From: Rossellomorea sp. SC111
GTDB taxonomy: Bacteria; Bacillota; Bacilli; Bacillales; Bacillaceae_B
Direction: 5' to 3'
Assembly (NCBI RefSeq): GCF_024733565.1
Contig: NZ_JANIOC010000007.1
Coordinates: 62,001 to 126,000 of the forward strand
DNA: 64,000 bases
The position numbers and the translations under genes are program-made. Within the stretch, counting starts at the first letter, position 1. Every line of letters begins with the position of its first letter. Below, in pieces: positions 33,026-41,759 of this stretch. The notes below the pieces were generated by a model, which saw only the letters and a list, made by a program, of their open reading frames with translations, was not told where the DNA came from and searched no databases.

Positions 33026-33173
33026 GTAAAATACCACCCTTTTCATTGTTGTTATAGAGACTATTTACCCGGGCTGAGGTGAAACTAAACATTCCGGAGG
33101 GAATCGAAGGCCCTTCAAATATTTTGCCTGAAAATGGGGATTCTAATTCTATAAAAGTCAGAGGAGGGATGAT

Positions 33174-33329
33174 ATGTCTAAACAGGGTAGGAAGAGTATG
33201 GATCAAACTTCTGAACAGCTGGCGAAACAAAAGGCCAAAAACGATGTAGAATTTGCAAGTGATACCCAAACGGGGAATGCAAAAGGACAAAGTCAGAAGA
33301 AAAGCGGCAGACAAATAAATAAAAAATAA
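33174..33329 (+). CDS. small gamma-type SASP-like spore protein
   Basis: A 51-residue, Lys-, Gln- and Asn-rich, hydrophilic protein. It resembles the gamma-type SASP repeat ([20 protein letters not shown]; gamma-SASPs have the EFASETN motif cut by the germination protease). It is shorter than the two-repeat gamma SASP of B. subtilis, with one unit only. It starts with ATG at 33174 behind GGAGGGAT. A sigma-G-like promoter may lie about 45 nt upstream (TCAAATA, 17 nt, GATTCTA). Role: amino-acid store in the spore. Confidence 0.65.
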   Translation: MSKQGRKSMDQTSEQLAKQKAKNDVEFASDTQTGNAKGQSQKKSGRQINKK

Positions 33330-33390
33330 TGGACGAATATCTTTTTCATCGAAAGAAAAACCTATATGTAGAACCAGGAGGTGTAAAGGC

Positions 33391-33630
33391 ATGAGAATTG
33401 GTGTTGAACAATCCTTAACAAACGTTGTAGAAGCCTTACGGGCACAGGGGCATGAAGTAGTGGAGCTTAAGCAGGAGTCAGATGCAAACGGGTGTGACTG
33501 CTGTGTCGTGACTGGGATGGATACAAATGTAATGGGTATTCAAAATGTAGCGACTCAAGGCCCTGTCATCGAAGCAAGCGGACTGAGTGCCGATCAGATC
33601 TGTCAGGAAGTCGAAAGCAGACTGCAATAA
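33391..33630 (+). CDS. YkuS-like small protein (UPF0180)
   Basis: A 79-residue protein matching the UPF0180/YkuS family, common in Bacillus. Seen: [22 protein letters not shown], then [18 protein letters not shown] with three Cys near residue 35-39. The cysteine cluster could bind metal or act in redox chemistry, but no function is known. The ribosome site is AGGAGGTG 9 nt upstream. A terminator follows. Confidence 0.8.
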   Translation: MRIGVEQSLTNVVEALRAQGHEVVELKQESDANGCDCCVVTGMDTNVMGIQNVATQGPVIEASGLSADQICQEVESRLQ

Positions 33631-33641
33631 CCTCAGACACA

Positions 33642-33677
33642 AAAAAGAACAGCCACTGATGGCTGTTCTTTTTTGTT
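33642..33677. terminator. bidirectional intrinsic terminator
   Basis: AAAAAAGAACAGCCA pairs with TGGCTGTTCTTTTTT, between the YkuS-like gene and the converging protease gene. Confidence 0.9.
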
Positions 33678-33694
33678 TATTAGATCCAAATCCC

Positions 33695-34657
33695 TCACCC
33701 AATCTGGGCAAGAGGTTGGTTTCTCAAGTGCTCCCGCAGGAGATCAGGGGCGGTTAAAAAGATCAGGCCGTTACCTTCCAACGTTTTCGGGAAGCCAAGT
33801 GGTACTGTCCGCTTAATGAGTTGCGCATATACTTCACATTCAGAAAGTTTGCGGTCAAAGGATGCTTGTTCAAATTCTTTAACAAGAGCTAAAGCTCCAG
33901 AGGTGTGGGGAGCTGACATGGAGGTTCCGCTGAGCTTGGCGTATTTTTCTCCGGGAATGGTCGAGAGGATTTGTTCACCGGGGGCCACTAAGTCAACTTC
34001 ATTATTGGAATTGGTAAAGTAGGAAGACTTTCTTTGCAGATCGATGGCGCCGACCGAAATGACTTCATTGTAGCAGGCCGGGTAGGAAAACTCATCGGTG
34101 CCACTATTGGAGTCGCCTTCATTCCCCGCAGCACAGACCACTAGAATATTGGAATCCACCGCTTTTTTAATGGCTTCGTGCAGAGGCTCATAATCTGTAG
34201 GTCCCCCTAAAGACATGGAAATGATATCGACCTTTTGTTCGATGGCGTAGAGAATTCCGTTCACGATCCAATCATACTGACCACTTCCACGGCTGCCGGC
34301 AAGAACTTTGATCACCAGTAAGTCTGCCATTGGGGCCACTCCGATTACACCTTCACCATTTTCGTTTGCCGCAATGGTTCCAGCCACATGGGTACCGTGA
34401 CCACTGTAATCCGTTACATTATCTTCTGCACCGTCATCATCGTCGGTGAAATTTCGGAAGCCTTTCACCCTTCCTGAAAGATCGGGGTGCTTCGTATCAC
34501 ATCCCGTATCAAGAATGGCGATGGTTATCCCTTTCCCTTTAAATCCGTTTTTCCACATACTGGGGGCTTGGATTAAGTCAACGCCTTTAGGAATTTCATT
34601 TGCATCCACAATCATTTCGTCCATGAAATATGGAATTAACCTCATTTCACATTGCAT
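33695..34657 (-). CDS. intracellular subtilisin-like serine protease (ISP type)
   Basis: A 320-residue peptidase of family S8 without a signal peptide. Residues 1-20 carry the LIPY motif (7-10), the inhibitory N-terminal propeptide of intracellular subtilisins. The catalytic triad is D50 (ILDTGCD), H87 (GHGTHVAG) and S246 (GTSMSAP), with oxyanion N179 (AAGNE). ISPs degrade cytoplasmic proteins late in growth and in sporulation, and are activated by removal of the N-terminus in the presence of calcium. I chose the ATG at 34657, with AGGAGGG 7 nt upstream; the frame is open further upstream. A single-copy operon. Confidence 0.92.
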   Translation of the reverse strand: MQCEMRLIPYFMDEMIVDANEIPKGVDLIQAPSMWKNGFKGKGITIAILDTGCDTKHPDLSGRVKGFRNFTDDDDGAEDNVTDYSGHGTHVAGTIAANENGEGVIGVAPMADLLVIKVLAGSRGSGQYDWIVNGILYAIEQKVDIISMSLGGPTDYEPLHEAIKKAVDSNILVVCAAGNEGDSNSGTDEFSYPACYNEVISVGAIDLQRKSSYFTNSNNEVDLVAPGEQILSTIPGEKYAKLSGTSMSAPHTSGALALVKEFEQASFDRKLSECEVYAQLIKRTVPLGFPKTLEGNGLIFLTAPDLLREHLRNQPLAQIG

Positions 34658-34861
34658 AGCAATCCCTCCTAAAATAGTGTTGGGCATAGAAATAGAAATC
34701 AGAAGTTTCTGAAAATATAACATTTTTTGGACAAAATGAAAAGGGATTATAGTAATAGGAAAATAAAACCATTCATATTTTCGTCGGTTGTTGCATAGAA
34801 GGCGAAATCACCCATCTATAGAGGAGATGAGCCGGGAGATCGACCTTTTAGGAGGGGGAAA

Positions 34862-34933
34862 TTTAAACAAACGTTTGACTGACGGTGCGAACCTTTAATA
34901 GGAAAAGGGTTCTCGGGTTTAAACAAACGTTTG
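34862..34933. promoter_or_regulatory. two copies of TTTAAACAAACGTTTG upstream of sodC
   Basis: TTTAAACAAACGTTTG at 34862-34877 and again at 34918-34933 are direct copies of a box with a palindromic core CAAACGTTTG, 56 bp apart. A third core occurs at 11552. They lie 80-150 bp upstream of the sodC start, so a TetR-type operator is possible. Confidence 0.5.
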
Positions 34934-35013
34934 GTTAAAATCAATATTCCGGATTTTTCATCATGACACCCCAGGTTCCATCATAAAATAAGGTGAAGAA
35001 AGGGGGCACACGG

Positions 35014-35535
35014 ATGAATTATTATCAATATGGCTATCCTGCCTATTCCTATTACCGAAATGCTCCGAATATGGCCTACGCTCACATTCAGGGAGGTCCA
35101 CTCGCTCCAGGACTTAAAGGATATGTATTTTTTCGGGAAGTGCAAAATGGAGTGGAAGTGTTTGCCGAGGTGACAGGTTTACCATCCTATAAAGAAGGAA
35201 AGGGTGATCAAAAGCCGATCGGTCCCCACGGATTTCATCTCCATGAAAAAGGGGTATGTGAGATAGGGGACCCCAATGAACCATTCACGTCTGCAGGGGG
35301 GCATTGGAATCCGACCAATCAGCCACATGGAAATCATGCAGGGGATTTTCCTGTTTTGTTTTCAAATGACGGTTACGCAAAGATGTCCTTTTTTACGAAT
35401 AAATTTAAAGTGAAAGATGTAATCGGGAAGGGTGTCATCATCCATCAGAACCCGGACGACTTCAGGTCGCAGCCTTCAGGAGATGCAGGGAAACGATTGG
35501 CGTGTGGAGTGATCATGGGGTATGGAGCAACATAA
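35014..35535 (+). CDS. sodC: Cu/Zn superoxide dismutase without signal peptide
   Basis: A 173-residue Cu/Zn SOD. All metal ligands appear present: GFHLHE (two Cu His), the bridging His in GGHWNP, Zn ligands in QPHGNHAGD, and the fourth Cu His in IIHQNPDDF; the active-site Arg is present in GDAGKRLACGV, and a likely disulphide joins KGVCE with LACGV. It has no signal peptide or lipobox; instead it starts with a Tyr-rich stretch (YYQYGYPAYSYYR), a feature of spore coat proteins rather than secreted SODs. The ATG at 35014 has AAAGGGGG 8 nt upstream. It may act in or on the spore coat (inference). Confidence 0.88.
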   Translation: MNYYQYGYPAYSYYRNAPNMAYAHIQGGPLAPGLKGYVFFREVQNGVEVFAEVTGLPSYKEGKGDQKPIGPHGFHLHEKGVCEIGDPNEPFTSAGGHWNPTNQPHGNHAGDFPVLFSNDGYAKMSFFTNKFKVKDVIGKGVIIHQNPDDFRSQPSGDAGKRLACGVIMGYGAT

Positions 35536-35540
35536 AGAAA

Positions 35541-35575
35541 AGGGTTGACCCGCGCTGGGGTCAACCCTTTTATAT
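35541..35575. terminator. bidirectional intrinsic terminator
   Basis: AAAAGGGTTGACCCC/GGGGTCAACCCTTTT stem between sodC and the converging transporter gene. Confidence 0.88.
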
Positions 35576-35588
35576 GAAACGGATGGGA

Positions 35589-36932
35589 TTAAAACACTCC
35601 CAGAACATCAAGCATGACGAATAGTATTAACACCGGCGCCACAAAGCGGATCAAGAAGAACCACGTTTCAAATAATCCCCTTTTCAACCCGCTTCCCTGC
35701 TTTAATTCTTCATATAAAGCGGTTTTCTTCATTTTGAGCGGTACAAACAGTGCGATAAGCAATGATCCGATTGGAAGCAATACATTACTTACAGTGAAGT
35801 CGGCTAAGTCAAATATCGTTTTGCCAAACAAGGTGATATCGCCGAGTACCCCAAAAGATAAAGCCGATGGAATACCGCAAACGAAGATGGCGAGACCGAT
35901 GATCCACGACCATTTCGTGCGCTTTCCGGGGTCTCCCTTCGAAATGACCGATACGATTATTTCGAGCATGGAAAATGCAGAAGTCAATGCTGCGAATAAG
36001 AATAGAACCAGGAATGCAATGAAGAAGAGCATCCCGAATGGAAGCTGACTGAATACGGTAGGCAGTACATTAAACAGCAGCACCGGACCCGCGCCTGGCT
36101 CTAAATCAAAAGCAAAGACTGCCGGGAAAATCGCAAGTCCTGCAAGTAATACGATGAAGATATTCATCGCCACGATCGAAATTGCCGAACGGGGAAGACT
36201 CTGTGTTTTAGGAAGGTATGAGCTGTATGTCACCATCACCGATACCCCGACACTTAACGTGAAGAACGATTGACCCATCGCTTCTAAAATCGTCTGTGAC
36301 GTTACTTTGGAAAAATCCGGCTGAAGCAGGAATGCAACTCCTTCACCTGCCCCATCAAGGGTCACAGCGCGGATCACTAACAAAATAAAAAGAATAAATA
36401 ATGCCGGCATCATAATTTTACTCGCAAGTTCAATCCCTTTTTCAATCCCTTTGGCCACCACGATGATGGTCATCAAGATGAAGAGAAGCTGAACGAATAC
36501 ACTTATCCCGGGGTTTGAGATCGTTGCCCCGAACACTTCTGAGTATTGATCCGATGAAAGCCCGTTTAATTGCCCTGTAACAGCTTTGAATAAATAAACG
36601 ACGATCCATCCCCCGATGACACTGTAGAAGGAAAGTAGGATGAAGGATGTGATCATCCCGAGGATCCCGACCCAGTGCCATTTGGTGCCGGGAGCGATTT
36701 TTCGGTACGAATCCACTGCATTGCTTCCAGTCGTACGTCCGATTGAGAATTCTGCCAGTAATAATGGAAGGCCGAGTAATAAAGTAAATAGAATAAAGAT
36801 CAGGAAGAATGCTCCGCCTCCATTTTCACCGGCGATATAAGGGAATTTCCAGATGGCCCCCAATCCGATGGCAGACCCGGCTGCCGCTAAGATAAAGCCG
36901 ATTTTTGATGACCATTGTTCACGCTGACTCAT
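35589..36932 (-). CDS. Na-dependent neurotransmitter:sodium symporter family amino acid transporter
   Basis: About 447 residues with twelve membrane helices of the NSS/SNF family. The N-terminus shows the signature [22 protein letters not shown] near residue 10, the Na and substrate site region of helix 1. Bacterial NSS transporters import amino acids such as Trp, Tyr, Leu or Met. The ATG at 36932 has AAGGAG 7 nt upstream. The transcript leader carries a T-box riboswitch whose apparent specifier is UUC (Phe), so the likely substrate is phenylalanine or a close aromatic amino acid. Confidence 0.9.
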   Translation of the reverse strand: MSQREQWSSKIGFILAAAGSAIGLGAIWKFPYIAGENGGGAFFLIFILFTLLLGLPLLLAEFSIGRTTGSNAVDSYRKIAPGTKWHWVGILGMITSFILLSFYSVIGGWIVVYLFKAVTGQLNGLSSDQYSEVFGATISNPGISVFVQLLFILMTIIVVAKGIEKGIELASKIMMPALFILFILLVIRAVTLDGAGEGVAFLLQPDFSKVTSQTILEAMGQSFFTLSVGVSVMVTYSSYLPKTQSLPRSAISIVAMNIFIVLLAGLAIFPAVFAFDLEPGAGPVLLFNVLPTVFSQLPFGMLFFIAFLVLFLFAALTSAFSMLEIIVSVISKGDPGKRTKWSWIIGLAIFVCGIPSALSFGVLGDITLFGKTIFDLADFTVSNVLLPIGSLLIALFVPLKMKKTALYEELKQGSGLKRGLFETWFFLIRFVAPVLILFVMLDVLGVF

Positions 36933-36984
36933 TCTCATTCTCCTTTCGGTATTTATTGAGGTGTGAGGGGGGTTTCAGACCAAA

Positions 36985-37225
36985 TAAAAAAATCGCCCCT
37001 ACATATCGTAGGGACGATTTGGATATCGCGGTACCACCCTAGTTATGAGAAAATCCTTCTCATCACTCTTCACACATAACGGTCTTACCCGTCTTTTGAT
37101 CTCGTCAAAAGAAGCTCCGGAATCGAAATTCACTTCATCTTTGTACCGGTTCACACCAACCACCGGCTCTCTTAAACAGGGAAATGTCCGTTACTAGTTT
37201 CCTTCAAAGCTTATTCAATATTTGG
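36985..37225 (-). promoter_or_regulatory. T-box riboswitch, specifier UUC (Phe)
   Basis: On the minus strand the T-box motif AGGGTGGTACCGCG (37040-37027) is followed by a terminator (stem 36991-37019, T-tract to 36985). Stem I carries the AG-rich distal part GAGAGCCGGTGG..., its base pairs AAGCTT-type arms, and the specifier loop reads GAA-T-TTC-GA, which in T-boxes places the specifier codon UUC at 37127-37125. A leader of this kind is read by uncharged tRNA-Phe. Confidence 0.9.
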
Positions 37226-37336
37226 TTATACAATTTTTATCATGAATCAAAACGACTTGTCAATCTATTTCGGGAAAAGTAGTGAGAATTGTCTGGAATT
37301 GATGGTGGTTTTTGGTTCGATACGAATAAGTAGGAA

Positions 37337-37374
37337 GGTGCCAGGCGCGAAAAGTAGGGATAGTGCCTGGCACC
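37337..37374. repeat. GTGCCAGGCAC-family hairpin, copy 1
   Basis: GGTGCCAGGCGC (37337-37348) pairs with GTGCCTGGCACC (37363-37374), one mismatch or wobble. Confidence 0.75.
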
Positions 37375-37386
37375 GAATGCTGAATT

Positions 37387-37431
37387 GGTGCCAGGCACCA
37401 AACACCAAAAGTACAATTTGTGCCTGGCACC
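37387..37431. repeat. GTGCCAGGCAC-family hairpin, copy 2
   Basis: GGTGCCAGGCACCAAA (37387-37402) pairs with TTTGTGCCTGGCACC (37417-37431). Tandem to copy 1, 12 bp apart. The region 36985-37505 between the T-box and the FAD gene otherwise holds no gene. Confidence 0.75.
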
Positions 37432-37505
37432 CATGTCCTCCGCCGTTGAGTTCGTCCTTCCACTGGAGTAAAATGAAAGAAAAATAGGATGAAAAGGTGT
37501 TTTAC

Positions 37506-38621
37506 ATGAAATCATTTATTATCGTAGGTGCCGGTATTCTTGGGGCTTCAACGGCCTATCATCTGGCGAAAGCAGGAGCGGATGTCACGATTATCGACCG
37601 AAAGGACTCCGGACAGGCAACGGATGCAGCGGCAGGAATTGTATGCCCGTGGCTGTCACAGCGCAGGAATAAAGTGTGGTATCGCCTGGCAAAGGGTGGG
37701 GCGAAGTATTATCCGAGCATCATCGAACAGCTCGAAGCAGACGGTGAGACTGAAACCGGTTATAAACGTGTGGGGGCCATCAGTCTCCACACGGATGTGC
37801 AAAAGCTCCATAAAATGATGGAGAGAGCGGAGAAACGCAGGGGGGATGCTCCGGAAATCGGTGAGCTGACGCTTCTGACTTCAGAAGAAACAAGTCAGCG
37901 CTTTCCGCTGCTATCAGAAGAGTTCCAGGCTGTACATGTAAGCGGCGCAGCCAGGGTAGATGGCAGGGCACTGCGGGATGCACTTTTGAACGGGGCTAAA
38001 AAGTACGGGGCATCATTTCGACATGGGGATGCCGGATTGTTACACGAACATGATCGGGTCACCGGTGTCATAATAGGAGACGAGGTCCTTAGGGCCGATG
38101 GGGTGATCGTAACAGCCGGCGCATGGGCGAAGGAACTCTTTCAGCCTCTCGGTATAGACTTTCTTGTGACCTCTCAGAAAGCCCAAATCCTCCATTTGGC
38201 AATGGAAGGGGGAGAGACGGGTGAATGGCCCGTCGTCATGCCCCCTAATGATCAATATTTGCTTGCCTTCCCCGAGGGGAAAGTAGTGGCAGGAGCAACT
38301 CATGAAAATGATGTTGGCTTTGATCCCCGGGTAACAGCGGGCGGAATCTACGAAATCCTTCAGAAGGCAACGGCTGTCGCACCTGGAATTGAAGATGGGG
38401 CAGTGGTGGAAACAAGAGTCGGATTCCGACCGTTCACTCCTGGATTCCTTCCGGTTTTCGGGGCAGTACCGGGGTTCGCTGATGTCTGGGTGGCAAATGG
38501 TCTTGGGGCATCGGGTTTGACGGTTGGTCCATATCTTGGATCGGAGCTTGCCAAACTGGTAATGGGTGAAGCTACCGATCTTGATCCTGCTGACTATGAC
38601 GTAGCAGGGGCCATCGGGTAA
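37506..38621 (+). CDS. FAD-dependent amino acid oxidase/dehydrogenase family protein (DAO type)
   Basis: A 371-residue flavoprotein of the DAO superfamily (D-amino acid dehydrogenase, glycine or sarcosine oxidase relatives). The N-terminal FAD-binding site reads VGAGILGASTAYHLAKAG (residues 7-24), with ATDAAAGIVCPW and the C-terminal GFRPFTPGFLPVFG and ANGLGASGLTVGP elements typical of DadA-like proteins. It oxidises a secondary or D-amino acid; the substrate is not determinable. The ATG at 37506 has AAAGGTG 6-7 nt upstream; an in-frame GTG lies at 37497. It is not linked to neighbours. Confidence 0.85.
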   Translation: MKSFIIVGAGILGASTAYHLAKAGADVTIIDRKDSGQATDAAAGIVCPWLSQRRNKVWYRLAKGGAKYYPSIIEQLEADGETETGYKRVGAISLHTDVQKLHKMMERAEKRRGDAPEIGELTLLTSEETSQRFPLLSEEFQAVHVSGAARVDGRALRDALLNGAKKYGASFRHGDAGLLHEHDRVTGVIIGDEVLRADGVIVTAGAWAKELFQPLGIDFLVTSQKAQILHLAMEGGETGEWPVVMPPNDQYLLAFPEGKVVAGATHENDVGFDPRVTAGGIYEILQKATAVAPGIEDGAVVETRVGFRPFTPGFLPVFGAVPGFADVWVANGLGASGLTVGPYLGSELAKLVMGEATDLDPADYDVAGAIG

Positions 38622-38725
38622 GGGGAAGAAAAAAGCACCAGCTCATTTCCCCCTATCTTCTAAGCAAAAGGACCCTTATAATAGAGAGAGCGAATTTTAG
38701 TATAGAAAGAAAAGGTGTTTACGAC

Positions 38726-40282
38726 ATGAGTTTATTAACAGTCAAAAATTTAACCCACGGTTTCGGCGACCGTGCGATTTTTAATGACGTTTCCTTCCGT
38801 CTGTTGAAGGGTGAGCATATCGGCTTGATCGGCGCCAACGGAGAAGGAAAGTCTACATTTATGAATATCATAACAGGGAAGCTTGAGCCCGATGAAGGAA
38901 AAGTGGAATGGGCGAAGCGGATCCGTATCGGTTACCTGGATCAGCATGCGAAGCTTAAGCAGGGGATGACGATCCGGGACGTGTTGAAGACGGCGTTTCA
39001 ATACCTGTTTGATATGGAAACGGAAATGAATGAGCTGTTTGCCAAGATGGGGGAAGCCACTCCTGAAGAATTGGAAGAATTGCTTGAGGAAACAGGGACA
39101 CTCCAGGATGCCCTGACGAATAATGATTTTTACATCATTGATGCCAAGGTGGAAGAAATCGGCCGTGGTCTTGGGTTGGATGATATCGGTTTGGATAAGG
39201 ATGTGCACGATTTAAGCGGTGGACAGCGGACGAAGGTATTGTTGGCAAAGCTTTTACTTGAAAAGCCGGACATCCTGTTACTTGATGAGCCAACCAACTA
39301 TCTTGATGAACAGCATATCAACTGGTTGAGACGCTATCTTCAGGAATATGAAAATGCCTTTATCCTGATCTCTCATGATATACCATTCTTGAATAGTGTC
39401 ATCAATCTGATCTATCATATGGAAAATCAGGAATTGAATCGCTATGCAGGGGACTATCACGAGTTCAAACGGGTCCACGAAATGAAGAAGCAGCAGCTTG
39501 AGTCAGCTTTCAAGAGACAACAGCAGGAAATCTCGGAGTTGAAGGATTTCGTGGCCCGCAATAAGGCCCGGGTATCCACCCGTAACATGGCCATGTCCCG
39601 TCAGAAAAAGCTTGATAAGATGGATATGATCGAACTGGCTGCGGAAAAGCCGAAGCCTGAGTTTCGTTTTAAACAAGCGAGAACCGCCGGCAGGGTCATC
39701 TTTGAAACGAAGGATCTTGTAATCGGCTACGATGAACCGTTATCAAAACCGCTCAACCTCAAGATGGAGCGTGGTCAGAAGATTGCTCTGTCAGGAGCCA
39801 ACGGAATCGGGAAGACGACTCTATTACGAAGTATTCTAGGCGAAATCAAACCGATATCAGGTACTGTGGAACTCGGGGACTATCTCCATATCGGTTATTT
39901 TGAACAGGAAATCAAGACAAAAAATAGTAACACATGTATTGAAGAAGTGTGGAACGAATTCCCATCCCTTAACCAGGCGGAAGTCCGCTCGGCCCTGGCT
40001 AAATGCGGATTGACGACAAAGCATATCGAAAGCAAGGTAGAAGTGCTGAGCGGTGGGGAAAAGGCAAAAGTGCGACTATGTAAACTGATGAACAAAGAAT
40101 CGAACGTCTTGGTCTTTGATGAACCGACCAACCATTTGGACGTCGAGGCGAAAGAAGAGTTAAAACGTGCCCTTAAAGAATACAAAGGGACCGTTCTCCT
40201 GATTAGTCACGAACCTGACTTCTATCTGGATGTAGCGACGGAAGTATGGAACTGTGAAGACTGGACGACGAAATTATTCTAA
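38726..40282 (+). CDS. ABC-F family ATP-binding protein (YfmM-like)
   Basis: A 518-residue soluble protein with two ABC domains and no membrane domain: Walker A GANGEGKST and GANGIGKTT, signatures LSGGQRTK and LSGGEKAK, Walker B LLLLDEPTN and VLVFDEPTN. The linker between the domains (about residues 240-310) is rich in Lys, Arg, Gln and Glu, the P-site tRNA interaction motif of ABC-F proteins. ABC-F proteins act on ribosomes as translation factors or antibiotic-protection factors. The length matches YfmM of Bacillus. It is preceded by a TATAAT box at 38677. Confidence 0.92.
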   Translation: MSLLTVKNLTHGFGDRAIFNDVSFRLLKGEHIGLIGANGEGKSTFMNIITGKLEPDEGKVEWAKRIRIGYLDQHAKLKQGMTIRDVLKTAFQYLFDMETEMNELFAKMGEATPEELEELLEETGTLQDALTNNDFYIIDAKVEEIGRGLGLDDIGLDKDVHDLSGGQRTKVLLAKLLLEKPDILLLDEPTNYLDEQHINWLRRYLQEYENAFILISHDIPFLNSVINLIYHMENQELNRYAGDYHEFKRVHEMKKQQLESAFKRQQQEISELKDFVARNKARVSTRNMAMSRQKKLDKMDMIELAAEKPKPEFRFKQARTAGRVIFETKDLVIGYDEPLSKPLNLKMERGQKIALSGANGIGKTTLLRSILGEIKPISGTVELGDYLHIGYFEQEIKTKNSNTCIEEVWNEFPSLNQAEVRSALAKCGLTTKHIESKVEVLSGGEKAKVRLCKLMNKESNVLVFDEPTNHLDVEAKEELKRALKEYKGTVLLISHEPDFYLDVATEVWNCEDWTTKLF

Positions 40283-40286
40283 CTCA

Positions 40287-40330
40287 AAAAAGCCGAACCC
40301 TGTGCAATAAAGGGGTCGGCTTTTTTTGTT
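40287..40330. terminator. bidirectional intrinsic terminator
   Basis: AAAAAAGCCGA-CCC pairs with GGG-TCGGCTTTTTTT between the ABC-F gene and the converging GntR gene. Confidence 0.88.
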
Positions 40331-40335
40331 TCTGA

Positions 40336-41028
40336 CTACTCTGCCAAAACAGATTCGAGGGACGAATATCCGTGATCCTCCATCCTCAAATCGTCAAAAC
40401 TGTGTTTCATATGAAGGTCGATCAGTTCAAGGAGAGTCTGCTGGTCTTTATTTTCAATGGCCTTCACCATTTCCTCATGTTCACGGAAACGGACGTTTTC
40501 CCCTGGCTCTATGTGATAGAATACATCGAATAAGAACAGATATACATTGGATTGAGTCAGCATTTCATCCATATAACGCATCAGGAACTTGTTGCCGCTG
40601 ACTTCTGCGAGGAACAGATGGAACTGCTTATTGAGCTCCACATATTTTAACAGGTCTTTCTGTTTATACGTTTCCTGCTCATCTTCAAGGAAGGTATAAA
40701 GCCTCTGTAAATCCGATTTCCTCACTTTAGAAAGACCATATTTCACCGTTAGAAATTCCAGTTCCTTTCTTAATTCAAAGAATGAAATGATTTCTTCTTT
40801 TGTCGGATGAACGACGAAAGCACCACGATTCGGGATGATCTGAACGAGCCCTTCTGATTCCAAGCGTTTCAGCGCATGGCGGATCGGTGTCCTTGAGACC
40901 GCCATTTTTCCGGAAATGATTTGCTCGACAAGCTGTGTACCCGGTGCAATTTTTCTGGCGAGCAATGCGTCCTTCAAATGATCATATACTCGTAACTCTG
41001 CGGTTTGTCTCTTTTTCACCATCATCAT
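40336..41028 (-). CDS. GntR-family regulator of FCD subfamily (FadR-type)
   Basis: About 230 residues: an N-terminal winged helix (LRVYDHLKDALLARKI, SRTPIRHALKRLESEGLVQIIPNRGAFVV) and a C-terminal all-helical FCD ligand-binding domain (ELRKELEFLTVKYG, NKQFHLFLAEVSGN, HEEMVKAIENKDQQTLLELIDLHM), with the Asp/His positions of the FCD metal site visible. FCD regulators usually respond to small carboxylic acids. Three ATG codons in a row plus a GTG make the start uncertain; I chose 41028, with GAGTG upstream, but 41061 is open. No target gene is adjacent. Confidence 0.82.
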   Translation of the reverse strand: MMMVKKRQTAELRVYDHLKDALLARKIAPGTQLVEQIISGKMAVSRTPIRHALKRLESEGLVQIIPNRGAFVVHPTKEEIISFFELRKELEFLTVKYGLSKVRKSDLQRLYTFLEDEQETYKQKDLLKYVELNKQFHLFLAEVSGNKFLMRYMDEMLTQSNVYLFLFDVFYHIEPGENVRFREHEEMVKAIENKDQQTLLELIDLHMKHSFDDLRMEDHGYSSLESVLAE

Positions 41029-41215
41029 CCATTCACTCGAAAATTTCCTACCATCTATCATAAACGAAAAATGTGCTGATCCAAAATTAGGTGGCTTAGA
41101 GCGATCAGCTTATTAGGCGAGGGAGAGGTGAGTCTCAGGATTTACATCACGGAAAAGTTTTTATAATGCATGTTTTCTGACATTTTTGCTCCCAAAAATA
41201 GGGGAGAAAAACCTG

Positions 41216-41244
41216 TTGACATTTTTACCTAAGGTGATTAATAT
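41216..41244 (+). promoter_or_regulatory. consensus sigma-A promoter of the MarR-MFS operon
   Basis: TTGACA (41216-41221), 17-nt spacer and TAATAT (41239-41244), close to ideal. Confidence 0.85.
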
Positions 41245-41262
41245 TTAAACAGGTTAAATATT
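41240..41262. promoter_or_regulatory. MarR-type operator
   Basis: AATATTTAA-acagg-TTAAATATT, a perfect 9-bp inverted repeat overlapping the -10 and start site. It suits autorepression by the MarR protein encoded just downstream. Confidence 0.75.
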
Positions 41263-41285
41263 ATATGTATGAATAGAAATGGGGG

Positions 41286-41747
41286 ATGACCTTGGACCTG
41301 GAACAGATCCAACACTCTTATATAGATCGCTTGTTTACAGCATTTCACGTAACGAATCGTCATATTCAGCAGGAAATGGCGGTTGTATTGAAAGATATGA
41401 ATTTAACGGGTCCCCAGTTTTTCATCCTGTATCTCTTGTCGACTTCTGACGATATGAAATCGACGGAACTCGCGGAGAAGTTAGATGTGAAGCCCAGTGC
41501 GATCACGGTCATGATAGATCGATTGCTGAAGAACGATTTTGTCTCGAGGCATAGAGACGAAAACGACCGCCGGATTGTAAAGTTAGAGCTTACAACAGGC
41601 GGGCGAGAGGTTTTTGAGATGGCGAAAAAGGTAAGGAGGAGAATATTCTCCCAATACCTGTCCTATCTTGAAGAAGAAGATGTGGAACAACTTGTCACCA
41701 TCTATGAAAAGCTGGCTGCAGCCGTTGAGAACAATACAGAAGAATAA
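41286..41747 (+). CDS. MarR-family transcriptional regulator
   Basis: A 153-residue MarR protein: winged helix with STELAEKLDVKPSAITVMIDRLLKNDFVSRHRDENDRRIVKLELT (residues 57-101) and N- and C-terminal dimerisation helices. The gene precedes an MFS multidrug pump by 12 nt, so it probably represses the pump until an inducer binds. The ATG at 41286 is immediately after a GGGGG tract; an in-frame TTG at 41292 (giving MDLEQIQ) has a better-spaced ribosome site and may be the true start. Confidence 0.9.
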   Translation: MTLDLEQIQHSYIDRLFTAFHVTNRHIQQEMAVVLKDMNLTGPQFFILYLLSTSDDMKSTELAEKLDVKPSAITVMIDRLLKNDFVSRHRDENDRRIVKLELTTGGREVFEMAKKVRRRIFSQYLSYLEEEDVEQLVTIYEKLAAAVENNTEE

Positions 41748-41759
41748 GGAGAGAAACAT

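Noticed and set aside
36985..37225. Trp-specific T-box, as known for some NSS or TrpXYZ transporters
   Set aside because: The specifier loop reads UUC, not UGG.
37337..37431. CRISPR-like repeats
   Set aside because: Only two palindromic hairpins with unequal loops and no regular spacers; no cas genes.
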